23,771 bases of DNA from a virus, in IMG/VR virus record IMGVR_UViG_3300036800_000531, positions 1-23,771 of that record; one strand, written 5' to 3'. How positions within the stretch are numbered: position 1 is the first letter of the stretch; every line of letters begins with the position of its first letter. The notes below the pieces were generated by a model. It was not told the origin of the DNA and ran no database searches. It was given only the letters and a program-made list of their open reading frames with translations. This document shows, piece after piece, positions 1 to 7,842 of the stretch. Position numbers and translations under genes: made by a program.

Positions 1-2196
1 ACCGCCTACACCGGCACCGGCGAGACCGGGACCAGCTACACGGCCCCGCTGACCTATGCGATCTACCCCGGCGCGGCGAGCATCGGCAACGAGATCGCCG
101 GGTCGCTCTCCTACGGCGGGACTTGGCTTCCGATCCCGACCAGCTTTCAGTCGGCCGGCGGCAACCGGGTGCTGCTGAGTCAGGGCACCAGCGAGCCGAA
201 CACGCAGGTCTACTGGCACCCCGCCGCCAGCAGCCGGGCCTTCAGCGGCTCAGCGGCTACCTGCACGATTGACGGGACGGCGCTCACAGTGTCCGGCGCG
301 ACCGGCGCGCTCGCCTTCGGCCAGTACCAGTATCTCGGCGGCAACAACGTCGACTCCACGCCCGGCCTCACCGGCCATGCCGACGCCGAGCAGATGATCG
401 CGGATTACACGCAGATCACCGCGGGCTCCGGCACGTCTTGGACGATCTCTCCATCCCAGGGCTACTACACCGGCCCCTGCATGACCGGGGTCTCGCTCCA
501 GGACGCCAACGCGGCCAAACCGGCCCTGACCGCCGGCCTGCGCCTCGTGAGCTTCACCGGCTCGGCCTCCTACGGTTACCTGATCGTCAACGACCTTCAG
601 TCGGCGATCAACACCGTGTTCGGCGGGAACGGGGTGAACCAGTACGCCTTCTGGCTGAACGGCTACAGCTACCTGACCCTCAACCATCCGACCGTCGTCA
701 TGGCCGCTGCGATGCAGGGCCTCAGCGACAACAACATCGAGGGCATCCGCTGCGATGGCGGCGTGTCGAACGTCTTCGTCAACAACTTCGACGCGCGCTT
801 CATGGATTCGCCGCTCAACGACACTGGCTGCACGAACGTCAGCGTCGAGCACATGCGCGTGCGCGGCTTCAACAACAACGCTGTCTTCATGATCGGTGAC
901 AACTGGACCGTCGCGGACTCCGTGTTCATGGAGCCGATCAACGTATCGTCCTCGCACCCTGACTTCTTCCAGGTTTCCAACAATTACGGCCCGGCCAATC
1001 TGCGCCTCGACCGGGACATCTTCTTCGAAGGCGACTATTACGGGGGTCCGGCCAACAATCAGAGCCCGATCTTCACCGACCTCGGCTGGATTTCAGCCTC
1101 GGGCGGGGCGTACATCGACGACGGCCTCTCCATCGGTTGTGGAACCGCCCCCTGCTACGACGCAGCCACGGGCGGCGATCCGGCCGGCGGGACTACCATG
1201 ACCGTGACCGGCAACAACGTCTCGGGCACCGCGACGTCGATGGGGACCGGCTCGCCCATCTCCGGGACGGGCGTCGTCAGCGGAACCGGCACGACCGCGA
1301 ACATCAGCCCCAACTCCGGGACCGGCGCGACAGCGACCTGGACGGCCTCGGGCGGCGCGATCACGGCGGCCACCATCGTCGCGGTCGGCGGCCATTCCAC
1401 CGCCTCGGGCAATCTCTACACGGTCGGCGACAACCTGACCGCGACGCTCGGCGGCTCCGGCGCGGTCCTGCGCGTGGCCACCATAGACGGCTCTGGCGGC
1501 GTGACCGGCCTCACCGTCGTCAGCGGCGGTACGGGCTATTCGACCAACGGCGCGGCCGCGGCGCTCTCTCAGGGGACCAACACCTATCAGGTGTCGATCA
1601 AACAGGCGGTTCCGCCGACCCAGCTGCACCAGCGGTTCGTGACGAACTTCGCCTCCCATGCCGTCCTCTACGCCGGTTGCTCTGACAGCGCGCCCAAGCT
1701 GCCCCACGGCATCGGCGTGACCCTGACCAACTGGACCTCCGTCAACGTCGGGTTCCCGCCTCAGAACGCGACCGGAAGCCCGTTCTCGAACGAGTGCTCG
1801 ACCAACAATGCGCCCAACTACGCCGGGACCAATCTCGGCCTCATCGGGACCGGCCCGCAGTGGTCCAACGTCGTGCTGAACGGCGTCTATTCGTCGGGCT
1901 CCACGCCCCTCTACCCCTCGGCGGTCACGACCCTGAACAACAGCCAAGTCACCCACGCAACCGGCGTCGTGGCCGGAGATTTCGCCGTGACCTCGCCCCG
2001 CACGGTCATCGCCGCCGCACTGTCGGGGCTCAGCTACCAGACGCCCATGGCGACGGTGATCTCCACCCTCTCCACCGACCTCGCCCCCGGGGCCAACCAG
2101 CAGTCCGGGGCCACCGACTACGGCTGGGAAACGCGGACTTTCCACTGGAACGACGGCTCGGGGGTTCTGGTCTCCACCGTGGGGCCGACGGAGTGA
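1..2196 (+). CDS. Beta-helix tailspike-like protein, 5'-truncated by window edge
   Basis: The reading frame is open from base 1, so this is the C-terminal 731 codons of a longer protein; the GTG at 169 is only an internal candidate start. The middle part has Asn/Asp/Gly-rich rungs (for example NNIEGIRCDGG and NNFDARFMDSPLNDTGC) typical of right-handed parallel beta-helices of the pectate-lyase type used by phage tailspikes and polysaccharide depolymerases. Two copies of a small Gly/Thr/Ser module (about 262-468 and 1186-1330) resemble modules in the cement, sheath and gpJ proteins of this phage, and a second motif type (YTVGDNLTAT, then VSGGTGYS) follows. No catalytic residues can be named with confidence. 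It probably recognises or degrades a host surface glycan. Its place just before the minor head gene, far from the baseplate genes, is unusual. Beta-helix fold is likely; the exact role is inferred. Confidence 0.6.
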   Translation, partial: TAYTGTGETGTSYTAPLTYAIYPGAASIGNEIAGSLSYGGTWLPIPTSFQSAGGNRVLLSQGTSEPNTQVYWHPAASSRAFSGSAATCTIDGTALTVSGATGALAFGQYQYLGGNNVDSTPGLTGHADAEQMIADYTQITAGSGTSWTISPSQGYYTGPCMTGVSLQDANAAKPALTAGLRLVSFTGSASYGYLIVNDLQSAINTVFGGNGVNQYAFWLNGYSYLTLNHPTVVMAAAMQGLSDNNIEGIRCDGGVSNVFVNNFDARFMDSPLNDTGCTNVSVEHMRVRGFNNNAVFMIGDNWTVADSVFMEPINVSSSHPDFFQVSNNYGPANLRLDRDIFFEGDYYGGPANNQSPIFTDLGWISASGGAYIDDGLSIGCGTAPCYDAATGGDPAGGTTMTVTGNNVSGTATSMGTGSPISGTGVVSGTGTTANISPNSGTGATATWTASGGAITAATIVAVGGHSTASGNLYTVGDNLTATLGGSGAVLRVATIDGSGGVTGLTVVSGGTGYSTNGAAAALSQGTNTYQVSIKQAVPPTQLHQRFVTNFASHAVLYAGCSDSAPKLPHGIGVTLTNWTSVNVGFPPQNATGSPFSNECSTNNAPNYAGTNLGLIGTGPQWSNVVLNGVYSSGSTPLYPSAVTTLNNSQVTHATGVVAGDFAVTSPRTVIAAALSGLSYQTPMATVISTLSTDLAPGANQQSGATDYGWETRTFHWNDGSGVLVSTVGPTE

Positions 2197-2202
2197 GCGC
2201 GA

Positions 2203-2222
2203 GCCTTTCGTGATCGAAGGGC
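2203..2222 (+). terminator. Hairpin after the tailspike-like gene (weak terminator candidate)
   Basis: GCCTTTCG (2203-2210) pairs with CGAAGGGC (2215-2222) over 8 bp, with one G-U pair and a TGAT loop. It starts 7 nt after the TGA stop of the upstream gene. There is no T-run, so Rho-independent termination is doubtful; it could protect an mRNA 3' end or do nothing. It lies in the 94-nt gap 2197-2290, whose second half holds the first leader element. Confidence 0.3.
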
Positions 2223-2252
2223 AGCGCCCACCAACTGTCGAGGCTTTCGTCT

Positions 2253-2289
2253 AGCCGAACCGAAACTTCGCGCCGCCACATAACGCGGC
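2253..2289 (+). promoter_or_regulatory. Repeated leader element, copy A (box plus hairpin before start codon)
   Basis: Box AGCCGAACCGAAAC (2253-2266), 5-nt spacer, then stem GCCGC (2272-2276) / GCGGC (2285-2289) with loop CACATAAC, then one base and the ATG at 2291. The same layout recurs at 2547, 16406 and 21484. No Shine-Dalgarno sequence is visible before this ATG. The element could act as a structured mRNA leader that helps or controls initiation, or the box could be part of a promoter; the sequence alone does not decide. Confidence 0.7.
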
Positions 2290-2290
2290 C

Positions 2291-2548
2291 ATGGACGAAC
2301 AAGCCTGGATCGCTCTTGGGACGCTCGCCGCCTTCGTGGCCGTCCAGGGCTTCACATTCGCGTTCCTGTTGGGGGGCCTGTTCGCCAGGCTCAAACAGGT
2401 CGAGGTCAGTCAGGCCGACCATGGCAGCGTAGCGGTCGGCATCGCTACGCTCACGACCGAGATGGGCGCGGTGAAGTCGGGCCTCGCCGAGCTTCGCAAT
2501 ACGCTCTTGGAGCCGGCCAGGGCCCGCCGCCGCGAAGGCGTGGGATAG
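2291..2548 (+). CDS. Small membrane protein with C-terminal coiled coil
   Basis: This 85-residue protein has one strong hydrophobic segment (about residues 6-32, WIALGTLAAFVAVQGFTFAF and onward) followed by a polar helix with heptad-like spacing (KQVEVSQ, then TTEMGAVKSGLAELRNTLLE). The tail is basic (ARARRREG). The layout of one anchor plus a coiled coil is shared by phage i-spanins, small holin-like proteins and tail-chaperone-like proteins, so no function can be assigned. It sits between a tailspike-like gene and the minor head protein gene, away from the lysis cassette. The ATG follows leader element A after one base and has no visible ribosome binding site. Its stop codon TAG overlaps the first bases of leader element B. 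Real gene likely, role unknown. Confidence 0.65.
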   Translation: MDEQAWIALGTLAAFVAVQGFTFAFLLGGLFARLKQVEVSQADHGSVAVGIATLTTEMGAVKSGLAELRNTLLEPARARRREGVG

Positions 2549-2581
2549 CCGGGCCGAAACCTTCCCGCGCCACCACTCGCG
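2547..2581 (+). promoter_or_regulatory. Repeated leader element, copy B
   Basis: Box AGCCGGGCCGAAAC (2547-2560) begins inside the TAG stop (2546-2548) of the preceding gene. After 5 nt comes stem CGCG (2566-2569) / CGCG (2578-2581) with loop CCACCACT, then two bases and the GTG start at 2584. No Shine-Dalgarno sequence precedes the GTG. Copies A and B also share bases between box and stem (CTTCGCGCC versus CTTCCCGCGCC), so these two are the closest pair. Confidence 0.7.
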
Positions 2582-2583
2582 AC

Positions 2584-3387
2584 GTGGCCAAGCCCCTCAC
2601 CATCAAGCCGGTCCATCCGAACGCCGGCATCGCTGCGGCGTATCGGCGCGCGATGGTCGCGGAAGTCGGCGCCATGCACGAGGCGTTCGTCGACTGGCTC
2701 GCCGGCGCCTGGGCGAACCATCCCCCCGAGATGGCGCAGGACCGCAGCCCGGCCGAGGCCCTGCAGGCGGCTCTGACCGACCTGGGCGGCCTGTGGCTCC
2801 GCAGGTTCGACGATCTCGCCCTTCGCCTCGCCCGTCACTTCACGCTCGCCGCGTCTAGGCGCTCGGACGCCGCGCTCATGGCCGCGCTGAAGAGGGCAGG
2901 GTTCGCCGTTCGCTTTTCGATCAGCCGCAAGGTCGAGGACGTCGTCGCCGCCTCGGTCGCGGAGAACGTCACGCTCATCAAGTCGATCGCGAGCCAGTAC
3001 CTCACGCAGGTCGAGGGCGCGGTCATGCGCTCGGTCCAGACCGGCCGCGACCTGGGCGCGCTGACCGACGAGCTGACGCACTTCTACGGCGTCTCCAAGC
3101 GCCGCGCGGCCTTCATCGCGAAGGACCAGAACAACAAGGCGACGGCCTCTGTCGTCCGCGCCCGGCAGGTCGAGGTCGGGGTAACGCAGGCGATCTGGCT
3201 GCACTCGGCCGGCGGCAAGCATCCGCGCCCGACGCACGTTCGCGCCGGCAAGGATCGCACCGTCTACGACGTCAAGGACGGGTGGCTCGATCCGGCCCTG
3301 AACCGCCGCATCTGGCCGGGCACCGAGATCAACTGTCGCTGCGTGAGCAGGTCTATCGTTCCGGGACTCGAGCGGAGGGCGGCCTGA
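2584..3387 (+). CDS. Minor head protein, Mu gpF / SPP1 gp7-like head morphogenesis family
   Basis: The 267-residue protein has a helical N-terminal two thirds and a C-terminal region (about 200-258) matching the phage head morphogenesis (Mu F-like) domain: AIWLHSAGGKHPRPTHVRAG, then WLDPALNRRIWPGTEINCRC. The W-H, RPTH, W/IWPG and NCRC signatures are characteristic. Proteins of this family sit near the portal vertex, are often encoded right after the portal, and are thought to enter the capsid with the DNA or help head assembly. Here the portal must lie further left, separated by a tailspike-like gene and a membrane-protein gene. The start is GTG, preceded by leader element B rather than an ordinary ribosome binding site. 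The next gene overlaps the stop as TGATG. Confidence 0.85.
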   Translation: MAKPLTIKPVHPNAGIAAAYRRAMVAEVGAMHEAFVDWLAGAWANHPPEMAQDRSPAEALQAALTDLGGLWLRRFDDLALRLARHFTLAASRRSDAALMAALKRAGFAVRFSISRKVEDVVAASVAENVTLIKSIASQYLTQVEGAVMRSVQTGRDLGALTDELTHFYGVSKRRAAFIAKDQNNKATASVVRARQVEVGVTQAIWLHSAGGKHPRPTHVRAGKDRTVYDVKDGWLDPALNRRIWPGTEINCRCVSRSIVPGLERRAA

Positions 3388-3557
3388 TGGCCCCGCAACA
3401 CCGCTTCGTGCCGCTGTCCGACCAGACGACGTCGGGGAACGCCTGGCGGCCGCAGAGCGCGCGCTGGGAAGAGGATCACGTCGAGGCGTGTGAGCGCCAT
3501 CGGGTGAAGTACCTGGAGGCGCTTCTGCGCCAGACCCGCCTGGGCATCCCTCAATGA
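3387..3557 (+). CDS. Small conserved-looking phage ORF (56 aa)
   Basis: This short polar protein (MAPQHRFVPLSDQ to RQTRLGIPQ) starts with an ATG sharing its A with the TGA stop of the minor head gene. A good ribosome binding site (GGAGG, 3374-3378) lies 8 nt upstream. The longer reading frame from 3282 lies inside the minor head gene and is rejected as the start. The 3' end overlaps the next ATG as ATGA, so it is sandwiched by translational coupling, which supports it being real. It has no membrane segment or motif I recognise. Two Trp, several Arg/Glu and a helical C-terminal half are all that can be said. Confidence 0.6.
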   Translation: MAPQHRFVPLSDQTTSGNAWRPQSARWEEDHVEACERHRVKYLEALLRQTRLGIPQ

Positions 3558-4777
3558 GCGACGCCACCCTCACGCTCGCGATCGACAGCACGAATCGCTT
3601 CGTCGACGTCGATGGGCGGATGCACGTCCGCGTCTGCAATTTGAGCAAGGCGAACGTGTGCGGCTACCTGGGCCGCGAAATCCCCGGCTGGCAGGAGCTG
3701 GGGCTCGAAGCCGAGCGCGTCTACAAACTCTACCGCGACCCCGTCGAGCTGGCGAAGGCCGCGCCGACCGTCAACAATATTCAGCTGCTCGACGTCCACA
3801 TCGGCGTGAGCGCGGACGATCCGAAGAAGGAACGCGTCGCCGGCTCGACCGGGACCGATGCGGCGTTCGTCGCGCCCTACCTGCAGAATTCCCTCGTCAT
3901 TTGGGATGCCGGAGCCATCGCGGGCGTCGAGACGAACCAGAAGCGCGAGCTCTCCTGCAGCTACCGCTACCGGCCCGACATGACGCCCGGAAGCACAAGC
4001 CAAAGCGAAACCTTCGACGGCGTAATGAGAGACATCGCTTTCAACCACGTCGCACTCGTGGAGCAGGGGCGCGCTGGACACGACGTCCTCGTCGCTGACG
4101 CAAAACTGGAGACCTCGCCTATGTCGAAGGCCGCGCAAGCTCTGCAGGACGCCCTCAAGGGCAAGCTCGCGAGCGACGCTCAGATCGACTTCCCCGCGCT
4201 GGCGAAGCTCGCCGCGGATGCGGAGAAGGAAGACCGCGAGGCCAAGGACAAGAAGGCGAAGGACGACGAGCGCGAGGAAGAGCGCAAGGAAGCCGAGCAG
4301 ACCGAGGCCAAGGACAAGGCCGCGCGCGACAAGGCGGCCAAGGACAAGAAGGCCAAGGACGACGAGGCCGAGCAGATCGCCAACGAGGACCGCAAGGCCA
4401 AGGACAAGAAGGCGAAGGACGAGGAAGAGGCCAAGGAGCGCGACAAGGAAGAGGCCGAGGACCGGGCGAAGGACGCCGCCTCGAAGGCCGTCACCGCCGC
4501 CCTGGCCGCCCGCGATGCGCTCGACGCCGCGAAGGTCGAGGTCCGCCCGTATGTGGGCGAGGTCACGACCGCCTGCGACAGCGCCGAGGCCGTCTACAAG
4601 TTCGCATTCGACGCCATGGGCGTCGACGTCAAAGGCGTCCACGCCTCGGCTTTCGGCGCGATCCTGCGCGCCCATCCCAAGCCAGGTGGCCGCCCGGCGC
4701 CCCGTCTCGCGGCGGACGGAGCCAACGACGACTTCAACACGCGGTTCCCGGGCGCTCAGCGCTTCGGCCGCGCCTAA
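3554..4777 (+). CDS. DUF2213 capsid maturation protease fused to charged scaffold
   Basis: Residues 1-185 match the DUF2213 family of phage head proteins, thought to be prohead proteases: the segment ELSCSYRYRPDMTPG (Ser134 in a likely nucleophile position), a His at 82 in LDVHIGVSADDP, and the closing motif MRDIAFNHVALVEQGRAGHD are family hallmarks. Residues 190-310 form a very charged, helix-forming region with repeated AKDKKAKDDE units, as expected of a scaffolding protein that fills the procapsid and is then degraded. The C-terminal 90 residues look like a compact capsid-binding end. Protease-scaffold fusions in one frame are known in phages such as lambda (C/Nu3). It directly precedes the cement and major capsid genes. 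The active-site assignment is inferred. Confidence 0.8.
   Translation: MSDATLTLAIDSTNRFVDVDGRMHVRVCNLSKANVCGYLGREIPGWQELGLEAERVYKLYRDPVELAKAAPTVNNIQLLDVHIGVSADDPKKERVAGSTGTDAAFVAPYLQNSLVIWDAGAIAGVETNQKRELSCSYRYRPDMTPGSTSQSETFDGVMRDIAFNHVALVEQGRAGHDVLVADAKLETSPMSKAAQALQDALKGKLASDAQIDFPALAKLAADAEKEDREAKDKKAKDDEREEERKEAEQTEAKDKAARDKAAKDKKAKDDEAEQIANEDRKAKDKKAKDEEEAKERDKEEAEDRAKDAASKAVTAALAARDALDAAKVEVRPYVGEVTTACDSAEAVYKFAFDAMGVDVKGVHASAFGAILRAHPKPGGRPAPRLAADGANDDFNTRFPGAQRFGRA
4121..4777 (+). CDS. Possible nested scaffold protein from an internal start
   Basis: An in-frame ATG at 4121 (Met190 of the long product; MSKAAQALQDALKG follows) is preceded by GGAG (4108-4111) with a 9-nt spacer, a proper ribosome binding site. 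It falls exactly at the junction between the DUF2213 protease part and the charged scaffold part. Translation from here would make a free 218-residue scaffold in excess over the protease-scaffold fusion, as Nu3 is made inside lambda C. This is an inference from position and ribosome binding site only; the ATG could simply be an internal Met in a single polypeptide. Confidence 0.5.
   Translation: MSKAAQALQDALKGKLASDAQIDFPALAKLAADAEKEDREAKDKKAKDDEREEERKEAEQTEAKDKAARDKAAKDKKAKDDEAEQIANEDRKAKDKKAKDEEEAKERDKEEAEDRAKDAASKAVTAALAARDALDAAKVEVRPYVGEVTTACDSAEAVYKFAFDAMGVDVKGVHASAFGAILRAHPKPGGRPAPRLAADGANDDFNTRFPGAQRFGRA
4238..4427 (+). repeat. Degenerate AKDKKAKDDE-coding repeats in scaffold
   Basis: Three close copies of a roughly 30-nt unit coding for AKDKKAKD(D/E)E lie at about 4238-4270, 4334-4366 and 4395-4427, with related Lys/Glu/Asp heptad-like sequence between. 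They are in-frame, protein-level repeats of a charged helix, likely a coiled coil. They are not DNA direct repeats of the CRISPR kind. Confidence 0.7.
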
Positions 4778-4793
4778 GAGGATCTGACGCACA

Positions 4794-5759
4794 ATGGCCG
4801 TCGGCGATTTCCCCTCCCAGGTTCAGACCTATCAGGCTCCGGCCGTCGAGGGCGACTTTGCCTCGGCCAACCCGCGCGCCTCCGTGCTCGCCGGGGCCGA
4901 GGCCCTGGTCGCCGGGCCCAATGGCGTCACTGTCGGGCGCTTCGCCTGGGTGGATACGACCGGCCAACTCGCGAGCAACAACTCGCCCTACGGCGGCGCG
5001 CCTGACGGCTTCGTCCATCGTGAACAGCAGGCGCTGATCACCACCTTCCTGGCCTCGTCCGGCCTCCTCGTGCCGCAGGGCTTCATGGTCACGCTGCACC
5101 AGGAAGGCGACTTCTGGGTCAAGCACACCGGGACCATCGTCGCGACCAAGGGCATGAAGGCGTACGCCAACCTCGCCACCGGCGCGATTGCCTTCGCCGC
5201 GACCGGCGCACCGCCCTCGTCCGGCTCCGGCTCCGCCTCGTCCATCGCGGCTGGCGCGGGTTCGGTCACCGCCTCCATCGCCATCGTGGCCCCGAACAAC
5301 GGACCCGATTACGGCGTCATGACCGTGACTGCGGTCGGCTCCGGCTCCCTGCCGGTCGGCGCGGTCCTTTCCGGGACTGGCGTGCAGACCGGCACGGCGA
5401 TCACCGCGCAGCTCACCGGCTCGGCCGGCGGCATCGGGACCTATCAGGTGTCGATCCCGCAGACGACCGCGTCGACCACCGTCACGGCGGCCTTCGGTAC
5501 GCTGACTGTCGGCGGCACCGTGGCGGGCGTGTTTGAGGTCGGCGGGGCCCTTTCGGGCACCAACGTCGTGGCCGGAACCACGGTCACCGCGCTGGGCACG
5601 GGAACTGGCGGCGCCGGGACCTACATCGTCAACAACAACACCGTCGTCTCCTCGACGGCCATTTCGTCCACGACCTTCGTCGAGACGAAATACATCTGCG
5701 CCTCCGCTCAGGTTCAGCCGAATACGCTGGGCCGCATGTCCTCCTGGCCTCTGGGATAA
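4794..5759 (+). CDS. Capsid cement/decoration protein (gp24-like) with inserted beta modules
   Basis: The first 140 residues (for example [44 protein letters not shown]) resemble the phage structural cement protein family encoded just before DUF2184-type capsid proteins. The end ([20 protein letters not shown]) resembles the usual C-terminal strand of that family. Between them, residues about 150-295 hold two copies of a Gly/Thr/Ser module ([28 protein letters not shown]) that also occurs in other virion proteins here, apparently inserted into a loop. The protein should bind the outside of the capsid lattice, so the insert may be displayed on the head. AGAGGA-type ribosome binding site at 4777-4782. 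Family call good; display is inferred. Confidence 0.75.
   Translation: MAVGDFPSQVQTYQAPAVEGDFASANPRASVLAGAEALVAGPNGVTVGRFAWVDTTGQLASNNSPYGGAPDGFVHREQQALITTFLASSGLLVPQGFMVTLHQEGDFWVKHTGTIVATKGMKAYANLATGAIAFAATGAPPSSGSGSASSIAAGAGSVTASIAIVAPNNGPDYGVMTVTAVGSGSLPVGAVLSGTGVQTGTAITAQLTGSAGGIGTYQVSIPQTTASTTVTAAFGTLTVGGTVAGVFEVGGALSGTNVVAGTTVTALGTGTGGAGTYIVNNNTVVSSTAISSTTFVETKYICASAQVQPNTLGRMSSWPLG
5306..5675 (+). repeat. Two copies of the shared virion beta module in the cement gene
   Basis: Copy 1 (about 5306-5491) codes for [20 protein letters not shown], then [13 protein letters not shown] and [19 protein letters not shown]. Copy 2 (about 5497-5675) is more diverged ([40 protein letters not shown]). 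The shared pattern is: strand, VG-x-x-(L/I)-(S/T)GTGV, GT-x-(I/V)TA, GG-(I/A)GTY-x-V, then a Thr/Ser-rich strand. Confidence 0.65.
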
Positions 5760-5765
5760 TCACAG

Positions 5766-6884
5766 ATGAACTTTGCGCAATCCGTGCAGACTTGGGCGAA
5801 GGACCGCAGCCGCCTGGAGCGTGAATTCGGGATCGTGATCCCGGAAGCGCGCGCCTACCTGCCCGCCGAACTGAAGCGGGATTGGTCGGCAGGCGCGGCC
5901 ATGGACGCCATCATGGCGATGGACGCTCAGCCCACGCTGACGACCGCAGCCAACGCCGGCATTCCGGCGATGCTCACCACGTTCATCGATCCGGACGTCC
6001 TGCGCATTCCCTTCGCCCCGCTGAAGATGTCCATGATCCTCGGCAGCGAGCGCAAGAAGGGCGACTGGACCGTCCTGACCGCGATGTTCCCGATGGTCGA
6101 GACGACCGGCGACACCACCAGCTACGGCGACTTCAACAACGCCGGCAGCTCGGGCGCGAACATCAACTGGCCGCAGCGTCAGAGCTACCACGCTCAGACG
6201 ATCATCCAGTACGGCGAGCGCGAAATCGCCATGGCCGCCACGGCGGGCGTGAACCTGGCCGTCGAGAAGCAGACCGGCGCGGTCAATGCGCTCAACCAAC
6301 TGCAGAACAAGACCTACGCCTTCGGCGTGCGCGGCCTGCAGTGCTACGGCCTGCTCAACGATCCGAACCTGACCGCGGCGATCCAGCCGGGCCCGAAGGC
6401 CTACAACGCCCAGGCGCATGGCCCCTGGATCACGTCGGGCGTCGTCACCGCGACCCCGAACGAGGTCTACAACGACGTCGTCAGCCTGTTCATCCAACTG
6501 GTGACGCAGACCGACGGCATCATCGAGCTCGATCGCGAGAACAAGCTCGTGCTGGCCCTGGCGCCCGACGTGGCCGTCGCCTTCACGGCGGCGAACAGCT
6601 TCAACGTGCAGGTCCGCGACCTGCTGGAGAAGTCGTTCCCGAACCTGCGCATCGAGACGGCGGTGCAGTACGACAGCGGCGTTTCCGGCCTCTCCGGCAA
6701 CCTCGCCCAGTTGATCTGCGAGGACGTGCTCGGCCAGGAGACCGGCTACTGCGCCTTCACCGAGAAGCTGCGGATGCACCCGCTCGTCGTGGGCATGTCG
6801 AACTGGATGCAGAAGCTGTCGCAGGGCACCTGGGGCGCGGTCATCCGCCAGCCCTTCGCCATCGCGCAGATGCTGGGCCTGTAA
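5766..6884 (+). CDS. Major capsid protein (DUF2184-type major capsid family)
   Basis: This 372-residue protein sits directly after the cement gene and has features of the DUF2184 major capsid family: an N-terminal arm (AKDRSRLEREFGIVIPEARA), then IPAMLTTFIDPDVLRIPFAP, GDWTVLTAMFPMVETTGDTT and FGVRGLQCYGLLNDPNL. The fold should be HK97-like and form the icosahedral shell. Length is normal for the family. The gene keeps the standard order scaffold/protease, cement, capsid. The ATG lies 6 nt after the cement stop, with only a weak ribosome binding site, so coupling to the upstream gene is likely. A 43-nt gap follows, with no leader element and no hairpin. Confidence 0.85.
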   Translation: MNFAQSVQTWAKDRSRLEREFGIVIPEARAYLPAELKRDWSAGAAMDAIMAMDAQPTLTTAANAGIPAMLTTFIDPDVLRIPFAPLKMSMILGSERKKGDWTVLTAMFPMVETTGDTTSYGDFNNAGSSGANINWPQRQSYHAQTIIQYGEREIAMAATAGVNLAVEKQTGAVNALNQLQNKTYAFGVRGLQCYGLLNDPNLTAAIQPGPKAYNAQAHGPWITSGVVTATPNEVYNDVVSLFIQLVTQTDGIIELDRENKLVLALAPDVAVAFTAANSFNVQVRDLLEKSFPNLRIETAVQYDSGVSGLSGNLAQLICEDVLGQETGYCAFTEKLRMHPLVVGMSNWMQKLSQGTWGAVIRQPFAIAQMLGL

Positions 6885-6927
6885 GCGCGCCAGAGAGCAA
6901 CCCACAACCCAAGAGGCTTGATCCATC

Positions 6928-7419
6928 GTGTCTGAGGCCAGAGACCCGACCGCGCCCGTCGTGAAGACCGGCGATACCGTCACCATCGCGCTCAAGCATC
7001 CGTCGGGCCTTCGGCTCGACCTGATGGGAGAGATCGAGATCCGCAAGACGCCGTCGGGCGACGAAGCCCGCGCGCCGCTACTGAAGAGCTACTTCGTGCG
7101 CGGCTCGTCCGACGAGCGCCGGCTCGACAGTGCCGACGACAAGGGCCGCCCGCTCGACCATGCCGGCGTCCCCCAAGTGCGCGGCGGCTACGGCCTGACC
7201 TTCGGCATTCCGAAGGACTTCTGGGAAGCGTGGCTGAAGCAGAACGCGGACTATCCGCTCGTCCGCAACGGTCTGATCTTCGCCGCGGGCGCGAACCGCG
7301 CTCCGGGCATGGCGGTGGAGAAGAACGAGCTGAAGGGCTCGTTCGAGCCGCTCGATCCGAAGGGTACGGCCATCGGCGGCGTGAAGTTCAAGCCGGCGTA
7401 CGACGACCAAGCCGCGTGA
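6928..7419 (+). CDS. Hypothetical head-region protein (163 aa)
   Basis: The start is GTG at 6928 with AGAGG (6912-6916) 11 nt upstream. The protein is soluble and mixed alpha/beta with no signal peptide or membrane segment. The N-terminal part has strand-like stretches (VVKTGDTVTIALKHPSGLRL) and the middle has an aromatic segment (IPKDFWEAWLKQNADYPLV). I do not recognise a family with confidence. Its place between the capsid gene and the DUF4054 connector is where many contractile-tailed phages encode a small protein of unknown function, so a minor head or head-assembly role is a guess from context. Confidence 0.65.
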   Translation: MSEARDPTAPVVKTGDTVTIALKHPSGLRLDLMGEIEIRKTPSGDEARAPLLKSYFVRGSSDERRLDSADDKGRPLDHAGVPQVRGGYGLTFGIPKDFWEAWLKQNADYPLVRNGLIFAAGANRAPGMAVEKNELKGSFEPLDPKGTAIGGVKFKPAYDDQAA

Positions 7420-7422
7420 TGA

Positions 7423-7842
7423 ATGGGCGCGGTCGCCACGTTCAATTTCACAGCGTGGCAGGCCCGCTACCCTGAGTTCACCTCGGTAAGCGAGCTGGCG
7501 GCTGACGACTATTTCGCCGAGGCCTGCGTCTATCACGACAACACCGGCGCCGGGCCCGTCGTGGACGGCGCGACGCAGCTGAGGCTCCTGAACATGCTGA
7601 CCGCGCATATCGCGGCCATCTATTCGGGCGTGGGCACGCTGGGACCGAGCGGCGTCGTCGGGCGGATCGCGGCGGCGACGCAGGGGTCGGTGAACGTCAC
7701 CGCCGAGTTCGACGCGACCAAGGGTGCGCAGTGGTATCTGCAGACGCCCTACGGCGCGTCCTACTGGGGCGCTACCGCCATCTATCGCACCGCCCGCTAC
7801 CTCCCTGGCTCGGACCAGCGCCGCCGCTACGGGTGGCGCTGA
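7423..7842 (+). CDS. Head-tail connector / adaptor protein (DUF4054 family)
   Basis: The 139-residue protein begins FNFTAWQARYPEFTSVSELA and contains LRLLNMLTAHIAAIYSGVG followed by GVVGRIAAATQGSVNVTAEF and the C-terminal AQWYLQTPYGASYWGAT, all typical of DUF4054 phage proteins, which are helical adaptors placed under the portal (gp6/gp15-like connectors). Length is normal. It starts 3 nt after the preceding stop and overlaps the next gene as TGATG, placing it in a translationally coupled head-completion block (7423-9464). Confidence 0.85.
   Translation: MGAVATFNFTAWQARYPEFTSVSELAADDYFAEACVYHDNTGAGPVVDGATQLRLLNMLTAHIAAIYSGVGTLGPSGVVGRIAAATQGSVNVTAEFDATKGAQWYLQTPYGASYWGATAIYRTARYLPGSDQRRRYGWR

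Noticed and set aside
3282-3386. Upstream extension of the 56-residue ORF
   Set aside because: It overlaps the conserved Mu F-like C-terminus in another frame; the ATG at 3387 has a good ribosome binding site and a TGATG overlap.
4238-4427. Repeats resembling a CRISPR or VNTR array
   Set aside because: Units are in frame, degenerate, unevenly spaced, without unique spacers, and code for a charged coiled coil.
6885-6927. Leader element or terminator in the 43-nt gap after the capsid gene
   Set aside because: No box and no convincing stem; the following GTG has an ordinary AGAGG ribosome binding site.
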